5,954 bases of DNA from Candidatus Binataceae bacterium (GCA_030042765.1 JASHZA010000374.1:1-5954); one strand, 5' to 3'. Counted from the first letter of the stretch, positions 1 to 5,954 are shown. Numbers and translations are program-made. The notes: a model not told the origin generated them from the letters alone.

Positions 1-1
1 G

Positions 2-277
2 CCCAACGTCGCGCCCATAATCGTCGTGATGGCGGTGCTGGGAACCTCGGGCATTCTCCTGCTCGACGCCGGCCTCAGCTTCCTCGGGCTCGGCGTACCG
101 CCGCCGATTCCAAGCTGGGGCCGGATGATCGAGGAAGCCACGATGTATATCCGCACGGCGCCTTGGCTGGCCGCCTTCCCGGGTCTCGCCATCCTCTACG
201 CGGTCCTGGGTTTCAACCTGCTAGGCTACGGCTATCTGCGCCGCCGCTCCCGCAGAGCTGTTTTGACCGCGCCATGA
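2..277 (+). CDS. ABC transporter permease, DppC/OppC type (3' end only)
   Basis: This is the C-terminal 91 residues of an inner-membrane permease of the peptide/nickel ABC importer family (binding-protein-dependent transport, BPD_transp_1); the 5' part lies outside the window. The frame is open from base 2. The diagnostic stretch is LSFLGLGVPPPIPSWG, the conserved segment near the cytoplasmic EAA-type loop of DppC, OppC and GsiD proteins, where it usually reads as LSFLGLG followed by P.PSWG. It is followed by APWLAAFPGLAI and a last hydrophobic segment ending in FNLLGYG, again the usual end of DppC homologues. The final residues are Arg-rich, consistent with a cytoplasmic tail. The stop overlaps the next start as ATGA, so translation is probably coupled to the binding-protein gene downstream. 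The substrate could be di- or oligopeptides or another family 5 ligand; this fragment cannot decide. Confidence 0.93.
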   Translation, partial: PNVAPIIVVMAVLGTSGILLLDAGLSFLGLGVPPPIPSWGRMIEEATMYIRTAPWLAAFPGLAILYAVLGFNLLGYGYLRRRSRRAVLTAP

Positions 278-1869
278 CACGACTATTTTTCGCGATCCTC
301 GCCGCGGCCCTGATTCTCGCCGGATGCCGCACCGGCGCTCCTCCGCTCGATTTCCCGCCCGGCGCGCAGGTGCTCCATCTCGCCGAGCGAGACGACGTTC
401 CCACCCTCGACCCCGCGATCGGTTACGACACCTCCTCGTGGACCTTCGAGCAGATGATCTTCGATACGCTCGTCCGCTACAGCGATACCGGCGTCGACCT
501 CGTTCCCGACGCCGCCGTCTCATGGGAAGCCTCGCCAGACGCGCGCACCTTCACCTTCCATCTGCGGCGCGACGTGCGCTTCAGCACCGGCCGCACCGTC
601 ACCGCCGCCGACTTCAAGTACGCGATCGAACGCGTGATCAGGCCGGCGACCAACTCCAAAGGAATGGAGTACTTCCGCGCGCTCGCCGGCGCCCAGGATT
701 TCGCTGCCGGCCGCGCTCAGAACGTCGCCGGTATCGAAACGCCCGACCCGTACACGATCATTTTCCGCCTGGTTGGCCCCGACCCGATCTTCGTCCACAA
801 GCTGGCGATGCCGTTTGCGGCGGCGATCCCCTCCGAAGCCGTCAGCCGATGGGGCGACGACTTCTTCAAACACGTCGTCGGCAGCGGCCCCTTCATGCTG
901 CGCGAATGGATCGGCGGCCAGCGCCTCGTGCTGGTTCGAAATCCGTACTACTTCATCAAGGGCCTGCCACGTCTCGACGCCATCGTCGATCAGATCGGCG
1001 TCGACGACGAACTCGAATGGCTCAAGTTCGAAGCCGGTGATATCGACGTATCCGCCATCCCGCCGGCCGAATTCGTCTACGTGATGAAGACGCCGCGGCT
1101 GCGGGCCCTGACCCTTCGCATCGTCACCCTCGCCACCGACTATCTCGGGATGAACTGCCTGATGCGCCCGTTCACCGACGTCCGCGTCCGCCGGGCCTTC
1201 AACTACGCGATCGACAAGCGCAAGCTGATCGCGGTGCTCAACGGCCGCGGCCTCGTCGCCCACGGTGTTCTGCCGCCCGGCCTCCCCGGCTACGATCCCG
1301 CGATCGAGGGCTATTCGTACGATCCGGCGAAGGCGCGCAGGCTGCTCGAAGAGGCGGGTGTGCGCGGCAATTTCGCGCCCCAGCTTTGGATTCGCGCCGA
1401 CCAGACCGAGATGATCCTCGCGCAATCGGTCCAGCAGGACCTCGCTATCGTCGGCGTCCATGCCGTGATCAAGCCCGTCGCATGGCCGCCCCTGCTCGAC
1501 GCCGTGCGCCAGCCCAATACCGCGGAGCTTTTCCTCTTCGGATGGGAGGCCGACTTCCCCGACCCCGCCAATTTCCTCGACGTGCTCTTCTCACGCCCGC
1601 AATGGGGCGCCAACAACGACACCTTCTATTACGACCCGCGCGTCGACGCCTTGCTGGCCGCGGCCGCGCCGCTGAGCGACCCCGCAAAGCGTTACGCCCT
1701 TTATCGACAGGCCGAGCAAATCATCGTCCGCGACGCACCCTGGGTCTTTCTGTACAATCCTGTCACCTGTGTGATTCGCCAACCCTGGGTGCACGACTAC
1801 GTGCTCAATCCGATGCGCCCGGCGCGGCTCGAAAAGGTGTGGCTCTCGCCCCATCGCGACAAGGAGTAA
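274..1869 (+). CDS. Family 5 ABC transporter substrate-binding lipoprotein (peptide/opine/nickel type)
   Basis: This is a 531-residue extracytoplasmic solute-binding protein (SBP_bac_5, the DppA/OppA fold) that would deliver ligand to the permease encoded just upstream. I chose the ATG at 274 because it overlaps the permease stop (ATGA) and gives a clean lipoprotein signal: MTR, a hydrophobic core, then lipobox LAGC with the acylated Cys at residue 18. Family landmarks follow in order: LDPAIGYDT (45-53), the N-terminal signature around SWEASPDARTFTFHLRRDV and AADFKYAIERV (83-121), GSGPFMLREW (203-212) with RNPYYF (222-227), VRRAFNYAIDKRKLI (305-319), PPGLPGYDP (334-342), and a C-terminal YALYRQAEQIIVRDAPW block (474-490). 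The length is normal for the family and I see no frameshift. The upstream in-frame extension to 163 only reads through the permease gene in another frame. The ligand cannot be predicted from sequence; dipeptide or oligopeptide is the default inference. Confidence 0.95.
   Translation: MTRLFFAILAAALILAGCRTGAPPLDFPPGAQVLHLAERDDVPTLDPAIGYDTSSWTFEQMIFDTLVRYSDTGVDLVPDAAVSWEASPDARTFTFHLRRDVRFSTGRTVTAADFKYAIERVIRPATNSKGMEYFRALAGAQDFAAGRAQNVAGIETPDPYTIIFRLVGPDPIFVHKLAMPFAAAIPSEAVSRWGDDFFKHVVGSGPFMLREWIGGQRLVLVRNPYYFIKGLPRLDAIVDQIGVDDELEWLKFEAGDIDVSAIPPAEFVYVMKTPRLRALTLRIVTLATDYLGMNCLMRPFTDVRVRRAFNYAIDKRKLIAVLNGRGLVAHGVLPPGLPGYDPAIEGYSYDPAKARRLLEEAGVRGNFAPQLWIRADQTEMILAQSVQQDLAIVGVHAVIKPVAWPPLLDAVRQPNTAELFLFGWEADFPDPANFLDVLFSRPQWGANNDTFYYDPRVDALLAAAAPLSDPAKRYALYRQAEQIIVRDAPWVFLYNPVTCVIRQPWVHDYVLNPMRPARLEKVWLSPHRDKE
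1861..1866 (+). promoter_or_regulatory. Shine-Dalgarno (AAGGAG) of the glycosylase gene
   Basis: AAGGAG forms the last two sense codons of the binding-protein gene (Lys-Glu) and lies 7 nt upstream of a TTG codon at 1874. It is the strongest ribosome-binding site in the window. It decides the TTG start of the downstream gene and places its translation initiation at the end of the upstream cistron. Confidence 0.8.
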
Positions 1870-1873
1870 TATT

Positions 1874-2608
1874 TTGCCTCTACCCGGCAACGGCCGTCCG
1901 CACTACGCACGCGACGCCGAAATCCATCTCAAACGCGCCGATCCCATCCTCGCCCGCATCATCGGCGAGGTCGGCCCCCTGCGGATGACGCGCCGGCCGG
2001 AACGTTTTCGGGCGCTCGCCCGCGCGATCATCTTCCAGCAACTGGCAGGCGCCGCCGCCACCGCCATCTACAATCGATTCGTCAAGCAGATCGGCGGCGG
2101 CCGCTTTCCCACGCCCGCGCAGGTTCTCGCCGCGAGCGACGACGCGATGCGCGCCGCCGGCATCTCGCGCGGCAAGGCCCTCTATCTCCGCGACCTCGCC
2201 GCCCACGTCCGCGACGGCACGCTCAACTTCCATCGCTTCGCCCGCATGGACGACGAGGAGATCATCGTCGATCTGACGCGCGTCAAGGGAATCGGCCGCT
2301 GGACCGCCGAGATGTTCCTGATGTTCAACTTGCAGCGGCCCGACGTGATGCCCGGGGGAGACCTCGGCCTGCGCAACGCACTCGCCAAAGCCTACGCGAT
2401 GGAGAAACCGCCCAAGCCGAAGGAACTCGTCGAGTTCGCCGAGCGCTGGCGTCCCTATCGCACCGCCGCCGCCTGGTACCTCTGGCAGAGCCTCCGCGTG
2501 ATCACGCCCGACACCCCGCCGGCTCCGGCTGCTCGCCCGCGCCAACGAACCGCCCGCGCCACCAAATCCGCTCCCCGCCGCAAACGCAAGAGCATTCGCC
2601 GCAAATAG
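1874..2608 (+). CDS. DNA-3-methyladenine glycosylase, HhH-GPD family (AlkA/Mag1-like)
   Basis: This 244-residue base-excision-repair enzyme would remove alkylated purines (3-methyladenine type lesions) from DNA. The TTG start is supported by AAGGAG 7 nt upstream and because the conserved N-terminal block HLKRADPILARII (18-30) precedes the first ATG-encoded Met at residue 38. The rest of the fold is recognisable: IIFQQLAGAAATAI (52-65), SRGKALYLRDLA (98-109), the DNA-binding helix-hairpin-helix LTRVKGIGRWTA (134-145), and PGGDLGLRNAL (160-170), whose Asp163 corresponds to the catalytic Asp of AlkA. The length fits the short Mag1-like proteins that lack the extra N-terminal domain of E. coli AlkA. 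After about residue 212 there is a tail of some 30 residues rich in Arg, Lys, Pro and Ala, probably disordered and DNA-binding. It starts 4 nt after the transporter gene's stop, so co-transcription is likely. Lesion specificity (3-methyladenine versus broader) is inferred from the family. Confidence 0.93.
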   Translation: MPLPGNGRPHYARDAEIHLKRADPILARIIGEVGPLRMTRRPERFRALARAIIFQQLAGAAATAIYNRFVKQIGGGRFPTPAQVLAASDDAMRAAGISRGKALYLRDLAAHVRDGTLNFHRFARMDDEEIIVDLTRVKGIGRWTAEMFLMFNLQRPDVMPGGDLGLRNALAKAYAMEKPPKPKELVEFAERWRPYRTAAAWYLWQSLRVITPDTPPAPAARPRQRTARATKSAPRRKRKSIRRK

Positions 2609-2636
2609 GGATTAGGTGGAACTTGCCTGAACGTCT

Positions 2637-3227
2637 TCATACCGCCAAGTCATTCCTTGTCGGCAATGCCGAGGCATCGGCTATCGCAAAAACCTGTATT
2701 TGAAGGAACCAGTAAACGAGAGTTTCACTCTGTGTGCCAAAGTCATCCATCAGGTGATAAGAGGTGTAATCATAAGACTCTAAGCTCCAGGTAAAATAAG
2801 CCGCCCAGTTTCGCGATTGAACTCCGAGGGCGATTGTCCCTTGCCGTAGAAGGCTCGCAGCCGAATCGGTAACGATAAATTGATCTCTACCCTTATCCAC
2901 CACTTGCTTAAGCCATGTATCCCACTCCGTCGCCTTCGAAATCTCGTCTAGAAGAAAGATGCGCGGCCGTTCGGATGACAAGCCCGCCGGCGTAACAGCA
3001 ACAATTTCGCGTGCGGAGATCTCTTCGATTAGACGGTCATCCGAAAAGTCGAAGTGACTGAGGTTTGCTGAAGGCCAGCCACGCGCCAGGAGCTCGTCGG
3101 CGAGTTGACGCAACAGGACGGTCTTTCCCACTTGGCGAGGTCCTACAATCAGCAGGGCTCGCCCTCCGCCCCGCAGGCTCCGCGTGGCCTGCGAGTTCAT
3201 GGAATTGTAGAAACGGCACTTTCGCAC
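2637..3227 (-). CDS. Truncated AAA_14-type ATPase (probable gene remnant)
   Basis: This 196-residue product contains the ATPase half of the AAA_14/DUF4143 family, P-loop proteins of unproven cellular role. Visible motifs are RSLRGGGRALLIVGP leading into Walker A GPRQVGKT (29-36), LSHFDFSDD (56-64), Walker B RIFLLDE (89-95), WDTWLKQVVDK (102-112) and the sensor-like FIVTDSAASLLR (117-128). A weaker match to the family's LEPLSFREFL-type segment may persist at WSLESYDYTSY (147-157). Full family members run to roughly 400 residues with a C-terminal DUF4143 domain. Here the frame stops 28 bp from the convergent glycosylase gene's stop, so that domain is absent. The GTG start at 3227 has no evident Shine-Dalgarno; an ATG at 3200 is an alternative. 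A TAG lies upstream in frame near 3285. The region is much less GC-rich than its neighbours, suggesting horizontal acquisition followed by deletion. It could be a pseudogene; an expressed ATPase-only protein is not excluded. Confidence 0.7.
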   Translation of the reverse strand: MRKCRFYNSMNSQATRSLRGGGRALLIVGPRQVGKTVLLRQLADELLARGWPSANLSHFDFSDDRLIEEISAREIVAVTPAGLSSERPRIFLLDEISKATEWDTWLKQVVDKGRDQFIVTDSAASLLRQGTIALGVQSRNWAAYFTWSLESYDYTSYHLMDDFGTQSETLVYWFLQIQVFAIADASALPTRNDLAV

Positions 3228-3342
3228 GCAAATAATTCGAGCCGTATCTGGTCCCCTTTTGGTACCGCGCCTCGAGGAGTGGCTCTAAATGGGCCATACG
3301 CAAAGCGTGGTGCCGCCTTCGGTTACACTATTGATCGTTGAA

Positions 3343-3364
3343 GCGCAGAGAATAAGCTCTGCGC
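3343..3364. repeat. Perfect inverted repeat (8-bp arms, 6-nt loop)
   Basis: GCGCAGAG at 3343-3350 and CTCTGCGC at 3357-3364 are exact reverse complements around AATAAG. It sits between the divergent ATPase and DUF3313 genes, about 117 nt from both starts. No T-tract follows on either strand, so a standard intrinsic terminator is unlikely. An operator for a dimeric regulator or a leader RNA hairpin are the alternatives; no function is demonstrated. Confidence 0.5.
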
Positions 3365-3467
3365 CATGGCACATCACGTGCTCATCAGCGCGACGGCTAA
3401 ACAGGCGAGTTCTATTTCCTGGTGAAAGATCGTCCAAAAATTTTCAACGGCCATCTCCGGTCAGAAA

Positions 3468-3474
3468 GAAGGGA
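3468..3474 (+). promoter_or_regulatory. Ribosome binding site of the DUF3313 lipoprotein gene
   Basis: GAAGGGA lies 7 nt upstream of the ATG at 3482. It supports this start over the in-frame GTG at 3422, which would add 20 residues in front of a normal lipoprotein signal peptide. Confidence 0.6.
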
Positions 3475-3481
3475 AAACTCC

Positions 3482-4222
3482 ATGAAGCTTGCTGCCCAAC
3501 TCTCGGCATCCGCGATTTCGGTCGCCGCCGCACTATTGCTCATGCTCCAGGCGTGTTCGACGACCGTCGAAGCCCCGCCCCAAGCCGCCAAAGCGATCGA
3601 AGCGGGCGGACCGCCGCCCGAGGCCGTCGCCGGTTTTCTCGGACCCGACGCCTCGAAGCTTCAGCCCGGTCCCGAAGGTGGGGCGGCGCTTGCTTGGATC
3701 AATCCCAACGCCCAGTGGAATAACTACAACAAGATCCTCCTCGAACCTGTCGAGTTCTGGGCCGCCCAGGACTCCAAGGTCTCGCCCGACGACCAGAAGA
3801 CACTCACGGCTTATTTCTACAACGCGCTCCAGACCAACCTCCAAAAGTCTTACACTCTTGTCGATCAGCCGGGACCGGGTGTCATCAAGCTTCGGGTGGC
3901 GCTGATGGACGCGACCACGGCAACACCAGGACTTCGCAGCATTTCGGTGATCGTTCCGCAGGCTCGCATTCTCAACGCCGCGCAGTCTCTCGCGACCGAC
4001 AGTTACGCCTTCGTCGGGTCCGCCGAAGCCGAAATGAAAGCCACTGACTCTGTCAGCGGCGAGCTATTGGCGGAAGCAGTCGATAAGCGCGCCGGCGGGA
4101 TGGGCATCAAGGGTGCCGCATCCTTCCAGTGGGGCGACGCTCAAAACGCCATGGACTACTGGGCGCAGCGCATTCCGCAACGTCTCCAGGAACTGAAAGC
4201 ACAAAGCGCTTCGAATCAGTAA
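3482..4222 (+). CDS. DUF3313 domain-containing lipoprotein
   Basis: This 246-residue lipoprotein is predicted to be exported by Sec and anchored in the envelope. The start is set by a Shine-Dalgarno 7 nt upstream and by the signal peptide: MKLAAQL, a hydrophobic stretch over residues 9-22, and lipobox LQAC with the acylated Cys at 25. A short Pro/Ala-rich segment follows. The mature part matches DUF3313: WNNYNKILLEPVEFW, LSP/VSPDDQ-type residues, LVDQPGPGVIKLRVALMDA, then SAEAEMKATDSVSGELLAEAVDKRAGG and a final DYWAQRIPQRLQEL. These correspond to the family pattern of a YNR/K-LEPV block, a PGPGTL.LR.ALTDA block and an E.E..DS.TGELLA.-VD.R block. The biochemical function of DUF3313 proteins is unknown to me. 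It appears to be monocistronic, with its own promoter region in the 254-bp gap upstream, and is convergent with the next gene. Base composition returns to that of the left part of the window. Confidence 0.9.
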   Translation: MKLAAQLSASAISVAAALLLMLQACSTTVEAPPQAAKAIEAGGPPPEAVAGFLGPDASKLQPGPEGGAALAWINPNAQWNNYNKILLEPVEFWAAQDSKVSPDDQKTLTAYFYNALQTNLQKSYTLVDQPGPGVIKLRVALMDATTATPGLRSISVIVPQARILNAAQSLATDSYAFVGSAEAEMKATDSVSGELLAEAVDKRAGGMGIKGAASFQWGDAQNAMDYWAQRIPQRLQELKAQSASNQ

Positions 4223-4455
4223 TCCGGGGCGCGTCCAACCCGGCCGTGAACATCGCGCGATAGCTGAAGAGATGGTGGGACTCGCCATTTCTTTGGTTGT
4301 CGCTCGGTGCAGGACTGGCCCAACCTCTGCCAGGCCCTCGCGGTCCGCAAACCGGCCAAACGCGGCAACCCTGGCGCCCGCCGCAAATGAGCGCCGCGCA
4401 ACTATATCGCGAACGATCGTCGCCGAAGGTCTACATTCTGTTTTTGCCTGGCGCG
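4223..4455. other. Convergent intergenic region without a clear terminator
   Basis: This gap separates the ends of two convergent genes. A 5-bp stem (CCGGG 4224-4228 with CCCGG 4239-4243) follows the DUF3313 gene but has a 10-nt loop and no T-run. A 10-bp palindrome ATCGCGCGAT lies at 4252-4261. The + strand frame 4268-4390 has no usable early start but shows coding-like G/C at third positions near its end. I see no other signal. Confidence 0.4.
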
Positions 4456-5349
4456 CTATGGGTCCGTGCCAAAGCCCCCGCCGCCGTTTCGCCCGCCGAT
4501 GCGCCTCGCCGTTACCAATCCCGTTCCGCGGAACCACGGACCCTGCATCCATTTGCCCGGACCGCAGTGCGCCAGCTCATGCTCGTCGCATATCAGCCTG
4601 TCGTCTCTCGTGATCCGGCAGGTCCAGTCGCCGACGTCCACCACGTGCAGGAACATCATCGTCGTGTAGCTTATTTTTTCCCGCAGCTCGATTGTCTGCC
4701 CCTTCGCTCCCATCACGTCCCAGCGTTGTGAAACTCGCCCCGGATACTGCCCTTTGGCCATCGTCAACGTTAGCGGCCGGTCGCCCACTCGCCGAAAACA
4801 CCATCGAAGCCTGATCGGAGTCGAGCCTCCCGAAAACAGGTTCGGACATCCGCCGAGATATTCGAGACTCCCGCCTCCGCTGCCGGCCCAGCATCCCTCG
4901 ATCGCGCGCGGCACCCATATCGTCTGTCCCTCGCTGCCGATAACGGGCAGCCGGTCAGCCGAATTCCCCTGCTGCAACCGGGGCAGCACCAGCTCGCTCG
5001 ACGGCGTTGGCGTTGCCGCCGATTGGGCGCGCTTCAGCACAACCACGTTGTTGTTCTGCGATTGAGCGGGTGTTGAGGGAGACGCCGCCGGCTGATTCGA
5101 GGCAATTGCGGGTGTTGCCACCGGCGACGCCAGGAGGACGTTGCCCGGAGGCAGGAGGGGTTGCGCAGACACGTTTTGGGGCGGCGCCTCGATTTCCGAC
5201 GGAGCCGCATTGCCTCCTGCGGTGACGAAAAGCTGGTCCGGCACAATCGAGCCGTTCCACCATCGAATCCCCAGGCCGAGCCCGATTCCAACCGCAAACA
5301 GCGCCCCCAGTATCCCGGCGAGCCTGCCCCAGTATGAGTTACGTCTCAT
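4456..5349 (-). CDS. Uncharacterised bitopic membrane protein with six-Cys C-terminal domain
   Basis: I do not recognise this 297-residue protein. From the ATG at 5349 it has a short basic N-terminus (MRR), one Gly-rich membrane segment at about residues 10-28 flanked by Arg, then WW. A Pro/Ala/Ser/Gln/Asn-rich low-complexity linker spans about residues 48-125. The compact C-terminal domain, about residues 135-285, has six cysteines (153, 168, 184, 244, 254, 262) and many aromatic and Gly residues (IEGCWAGSG, WTCRITRDD, LAHCGPGKW). By the positive-inside rule the C-terminus should be periplasmic, where the even number of Cys could form three disulfides. The alternating hydrophobic pattern suggests mostly beta structure. 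The tail is Gly-rich. I chose 5349 because GAGG sits 6 nt upstream. In-frame alternatives are ATG at 5361 and GTG at 5379, which would add 4 or 10 residues. A cell-surface or envelope-sensing role is speculation; no family is assigned. Confidence 0.75.
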   Translation of the reverse strand: MRRNSYWGRLAGILGALFAVGIGLGLGIRWWNGSIVPDQLFVTAGGNAAPSEIEAPPQNVSAQPLLPPGNVLLASPVATPAIASNQPAASPSTPAQSQNNNVVVLKRAQSAATPTPSSELVLPRLQQGNSADRLPVIGSEGQTIWVPRAIEGCWAGSGGGSLEYLGGCPNLFSGGSTPIRLRWCFRRVGDRPLTLTMAKGQYPGRVSQRWDVMGAKGQTIELREKISYTTMMFLHVVDVGDWTCRITRDDRLICDEHELAHCGPGKWMQGPWFRGTGLVTARRIGGRNGGGGFGTDP

Positions 5350-5380
5350 CACCGCCCTCATAAACTCGTAGCGCAGCACA

Positions 5381-5393
5381 TCGATCGGATCGA
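5381..5393. promoter_or_regulatory. Possible operator: short inverted repeat between divergent genes
   Basis: TCGATC and GATCGA flank a single central G in the gap between the minus-strand membrane protein gene and the plus-strand acetyltransferase gene. The symmetry could mark a regulator site shared by both promoters. GATC-containing palindromes are common by chance in GC-rich DNA, and I cannot place -35 or -10 boxes here with confidence. Confidence 0.2.
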
Positions 5394-5453
5394 GTGCCGC
5401 GCCGCAATCCGCTGTTGATCGGGATGCGTCTCGGGGGCACCCTGAAAGAACTC

Positions 5454-5921
5454 GTGATTCTGATCAGAGACTATGAGCGAGGCGATTGTTCGGCCATCAC
5501 GGTCCTCTTCTATGAGACGGTCCACTCGGTAAATTCGAAGGACTACTCCGGGGAACAGATCCGTGCGTGGGCGACCGAGGTTCCGGACGCCGGAGCCTGG
5601 CACTCACGCATGGTCCGGCGATGCACTCTGGTAGCCGAGGAGGACGGCCATGTCATTGCCTTTGCCGAACTCGAACGCGACGGCCACCTTGATATGCTTT
5701 ATTGCCGCAAGGACGCAATCGGACGCGGCGTCGGTTGGCATCTTTATCAGGCGGTTGAGAAGAGGGCGACGGTCCTGGGTCTCAAACGCATCTTTGCGGA
5801 AGCGAGCATCACCGCGCGGCCCTTCTTCGAGCGCCAGGGGTTCATCCTCCGCCGGCAACGCACAGTTACTCGAGGAGGTGTCGAGATGACGAATTTCGCA
5901 ATGGAGAAGCAAATCACATAA
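5454..5921 (+). CDS. GNAT family N-acetyltransferase, YafP-like
   Basis: This 155-residue acetyl-CoA-dependent N-acetyltransferase is a close relative in layout of E. coli YafP (150 residues), which is encoded with the SOS polymerase gene dinB and linked to nitroaromatic damage responses. The start at GTG 5454 places IRDYERGD where YafP has IRNYQPGD. The in-frame ATG at 5424 and GTG at 5394 are alternatives, and none has a strong Shine-Dalgarno. Shared landmarks are YSGEQIRAWA (31-40), HLDMLYC (78-84), the acetyl-CoA pyrophosphate-binding loop with R91-G-V-G94 and following helix, and the C-terminal EASITARPFFERQGF block, matching DASITAKPFFERYGF of YafP, then TNFAM near the end. No dinB or other SOS gene is adjacent; the neighbour is divergent and unrelated. 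The acyl acceptor is unknown. Family assignment is firm, orthology to YafP probable. Confidence 0.9.
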   Translation: MILIRDYERGDCSAITVLFYETVHSVNSKDYSGEQIRAWATEVPDAGAWHSRMVRRCTLVAEEDGHVIAFAELERDGHLDMLYCRKDAIGRGVGWHLYQAVEKRATVLGLKRIFAEASITARPFFERQGFILRRQRTVTRGGVEMTNFAMEKQIT

Positions 5922-5954
5922 GCGAGTCGCTCCCATTTTCAACCAGCGTTCCAC

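Noticed and set aside
163..273. N-terminal extension of the substrate-binding protein by 37 residues
   Set aside because: It overlaps the permease gene in another frame and would bury the lipoprotein signal peptide; the ATGA-coupled start at 274 explains everything.
520..1461. Long minus-strand open frame opposite the substrate-binding gene
   Set aside because: It is an antisense shadow of a high-GC gene. The composition is Asp/Gly/Val/Arg-rich with no motif, while the + strand has clear family motifs throughout.
1880..2545. Minus-strand open frame of 221 residues opposite the glycosylase gene
   Set aside because: It has no recognisable domain and a Gly/Ala/Glu-rich shadow composition; the sense strand has the catalytic motifs of a known enzyme.
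3037..3303. Shifted minus-strand frame starting MRMAHLEPLLEARYQ as the true N-terminus of the ATPase, implying a frameshift
   Set aside because: The in-frame N-terminus (NSQATRSLRGGG before Walker A) reads naturally for the family. The shifted frame has only a vaguely protein-like first 30 residues, so a frameshift is not needed.
3331..3358. Sigma-70-like promoter TTGATC-16-TAAGCT upstream of the DUF3313 gene
   Set aside because: The -10 match is poor and falls inside the inverted repeat; it is too weak to call.
4224..4243. Terminator hairpin after the DUF3313 gene
   Set aside because: There is only a 5-bp stem with a 10-nt loop and no following T-run.
4297..4731. Plus-strand open frames overlapping the 3' end of the six-Cys gene
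   Set aside because: They are Pro/Arg-rich shadow translations with no start signal, largely antisense to a better-supported gene.
5921..5931. Palindrome AGCGAGTCGCT at the end of the acetyltransferase gene as a terminator
   Set aside because: The arms are separated by one base, which cannot form a normal hairpin loop, and the T-run further on is short.
5604..5954. Minus-strand open frame opposite the acetyltransferase gene
   Set aside because: It is antisense to a gene with a clear YafP-like GNAT signature and has no domain of its own.

Overview
The window comes from a GC-rich diderm (Gram-negative) bacterium. The evidence is strong G/C preference at third codon positions in most genes, two lipoproteins with clear lipoboxes, and a bitopic protein with a probable periplasmic domain. 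The DUF3313 lipoprotein and the YafP-like acetyltransferase are typical of proteobacteria-like genomes. The sequence alone does not fix the phylum.

Left part (1-2608, + strand): the 3' end of a DppC/OppC-type ABC permease gene overlaps by 4 bp (ATGA) the gene for a family 5 (peptide/opine/nickel type) substrate-binding lipoprotein. Next comes a short HhH-GPD DNA-3-methyladenine glycosylase of the AlkA/Mag1 type. Its TTG start lies 7 nt after an AAGGAG Shine-Dalgarno embedded in the last codons of the binding-protein gene, so the repair gene appears to be translated as the distal cistron of a peptide-transport operon.

Middle part (2609-3481): a visibly AT-richer island with a minus-strand, C-terminally truncated AAA_14-type ATPase. 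It has Walker A and B motifs but no room for the usual C-terminal DUF4143 domain. It is convergent with the glycosylase gene and divergent from the next gene. The gap between the ATPase and the next gene holds a perfect 8-bp-stem inverted repeat.

Right part (3482-5954): a DUF3313 lipoprotein gene (+), a convergent gene (-) for an unrecognised single-pass membrane protein with a Pro/Ala-rich linker and a six-cysteine C-terminal domain, and, divergent from the latter, a YafP-like GNAT acetyltransferase gene (+). Two products bear on damage or stress (glycosylase, YafP-like), and several are cell-envelope proteins. Apart from the transporter operon, nothing shows that they form one pathway. I see no RNA genes, CRISPR arrays, insertion-sequence ends or att sites. 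No convincing new multi-gene system is visible. The best leads are the truncated ATPase island, the six-cysteine protein, and the coupling of the glycosylase to the transporter.
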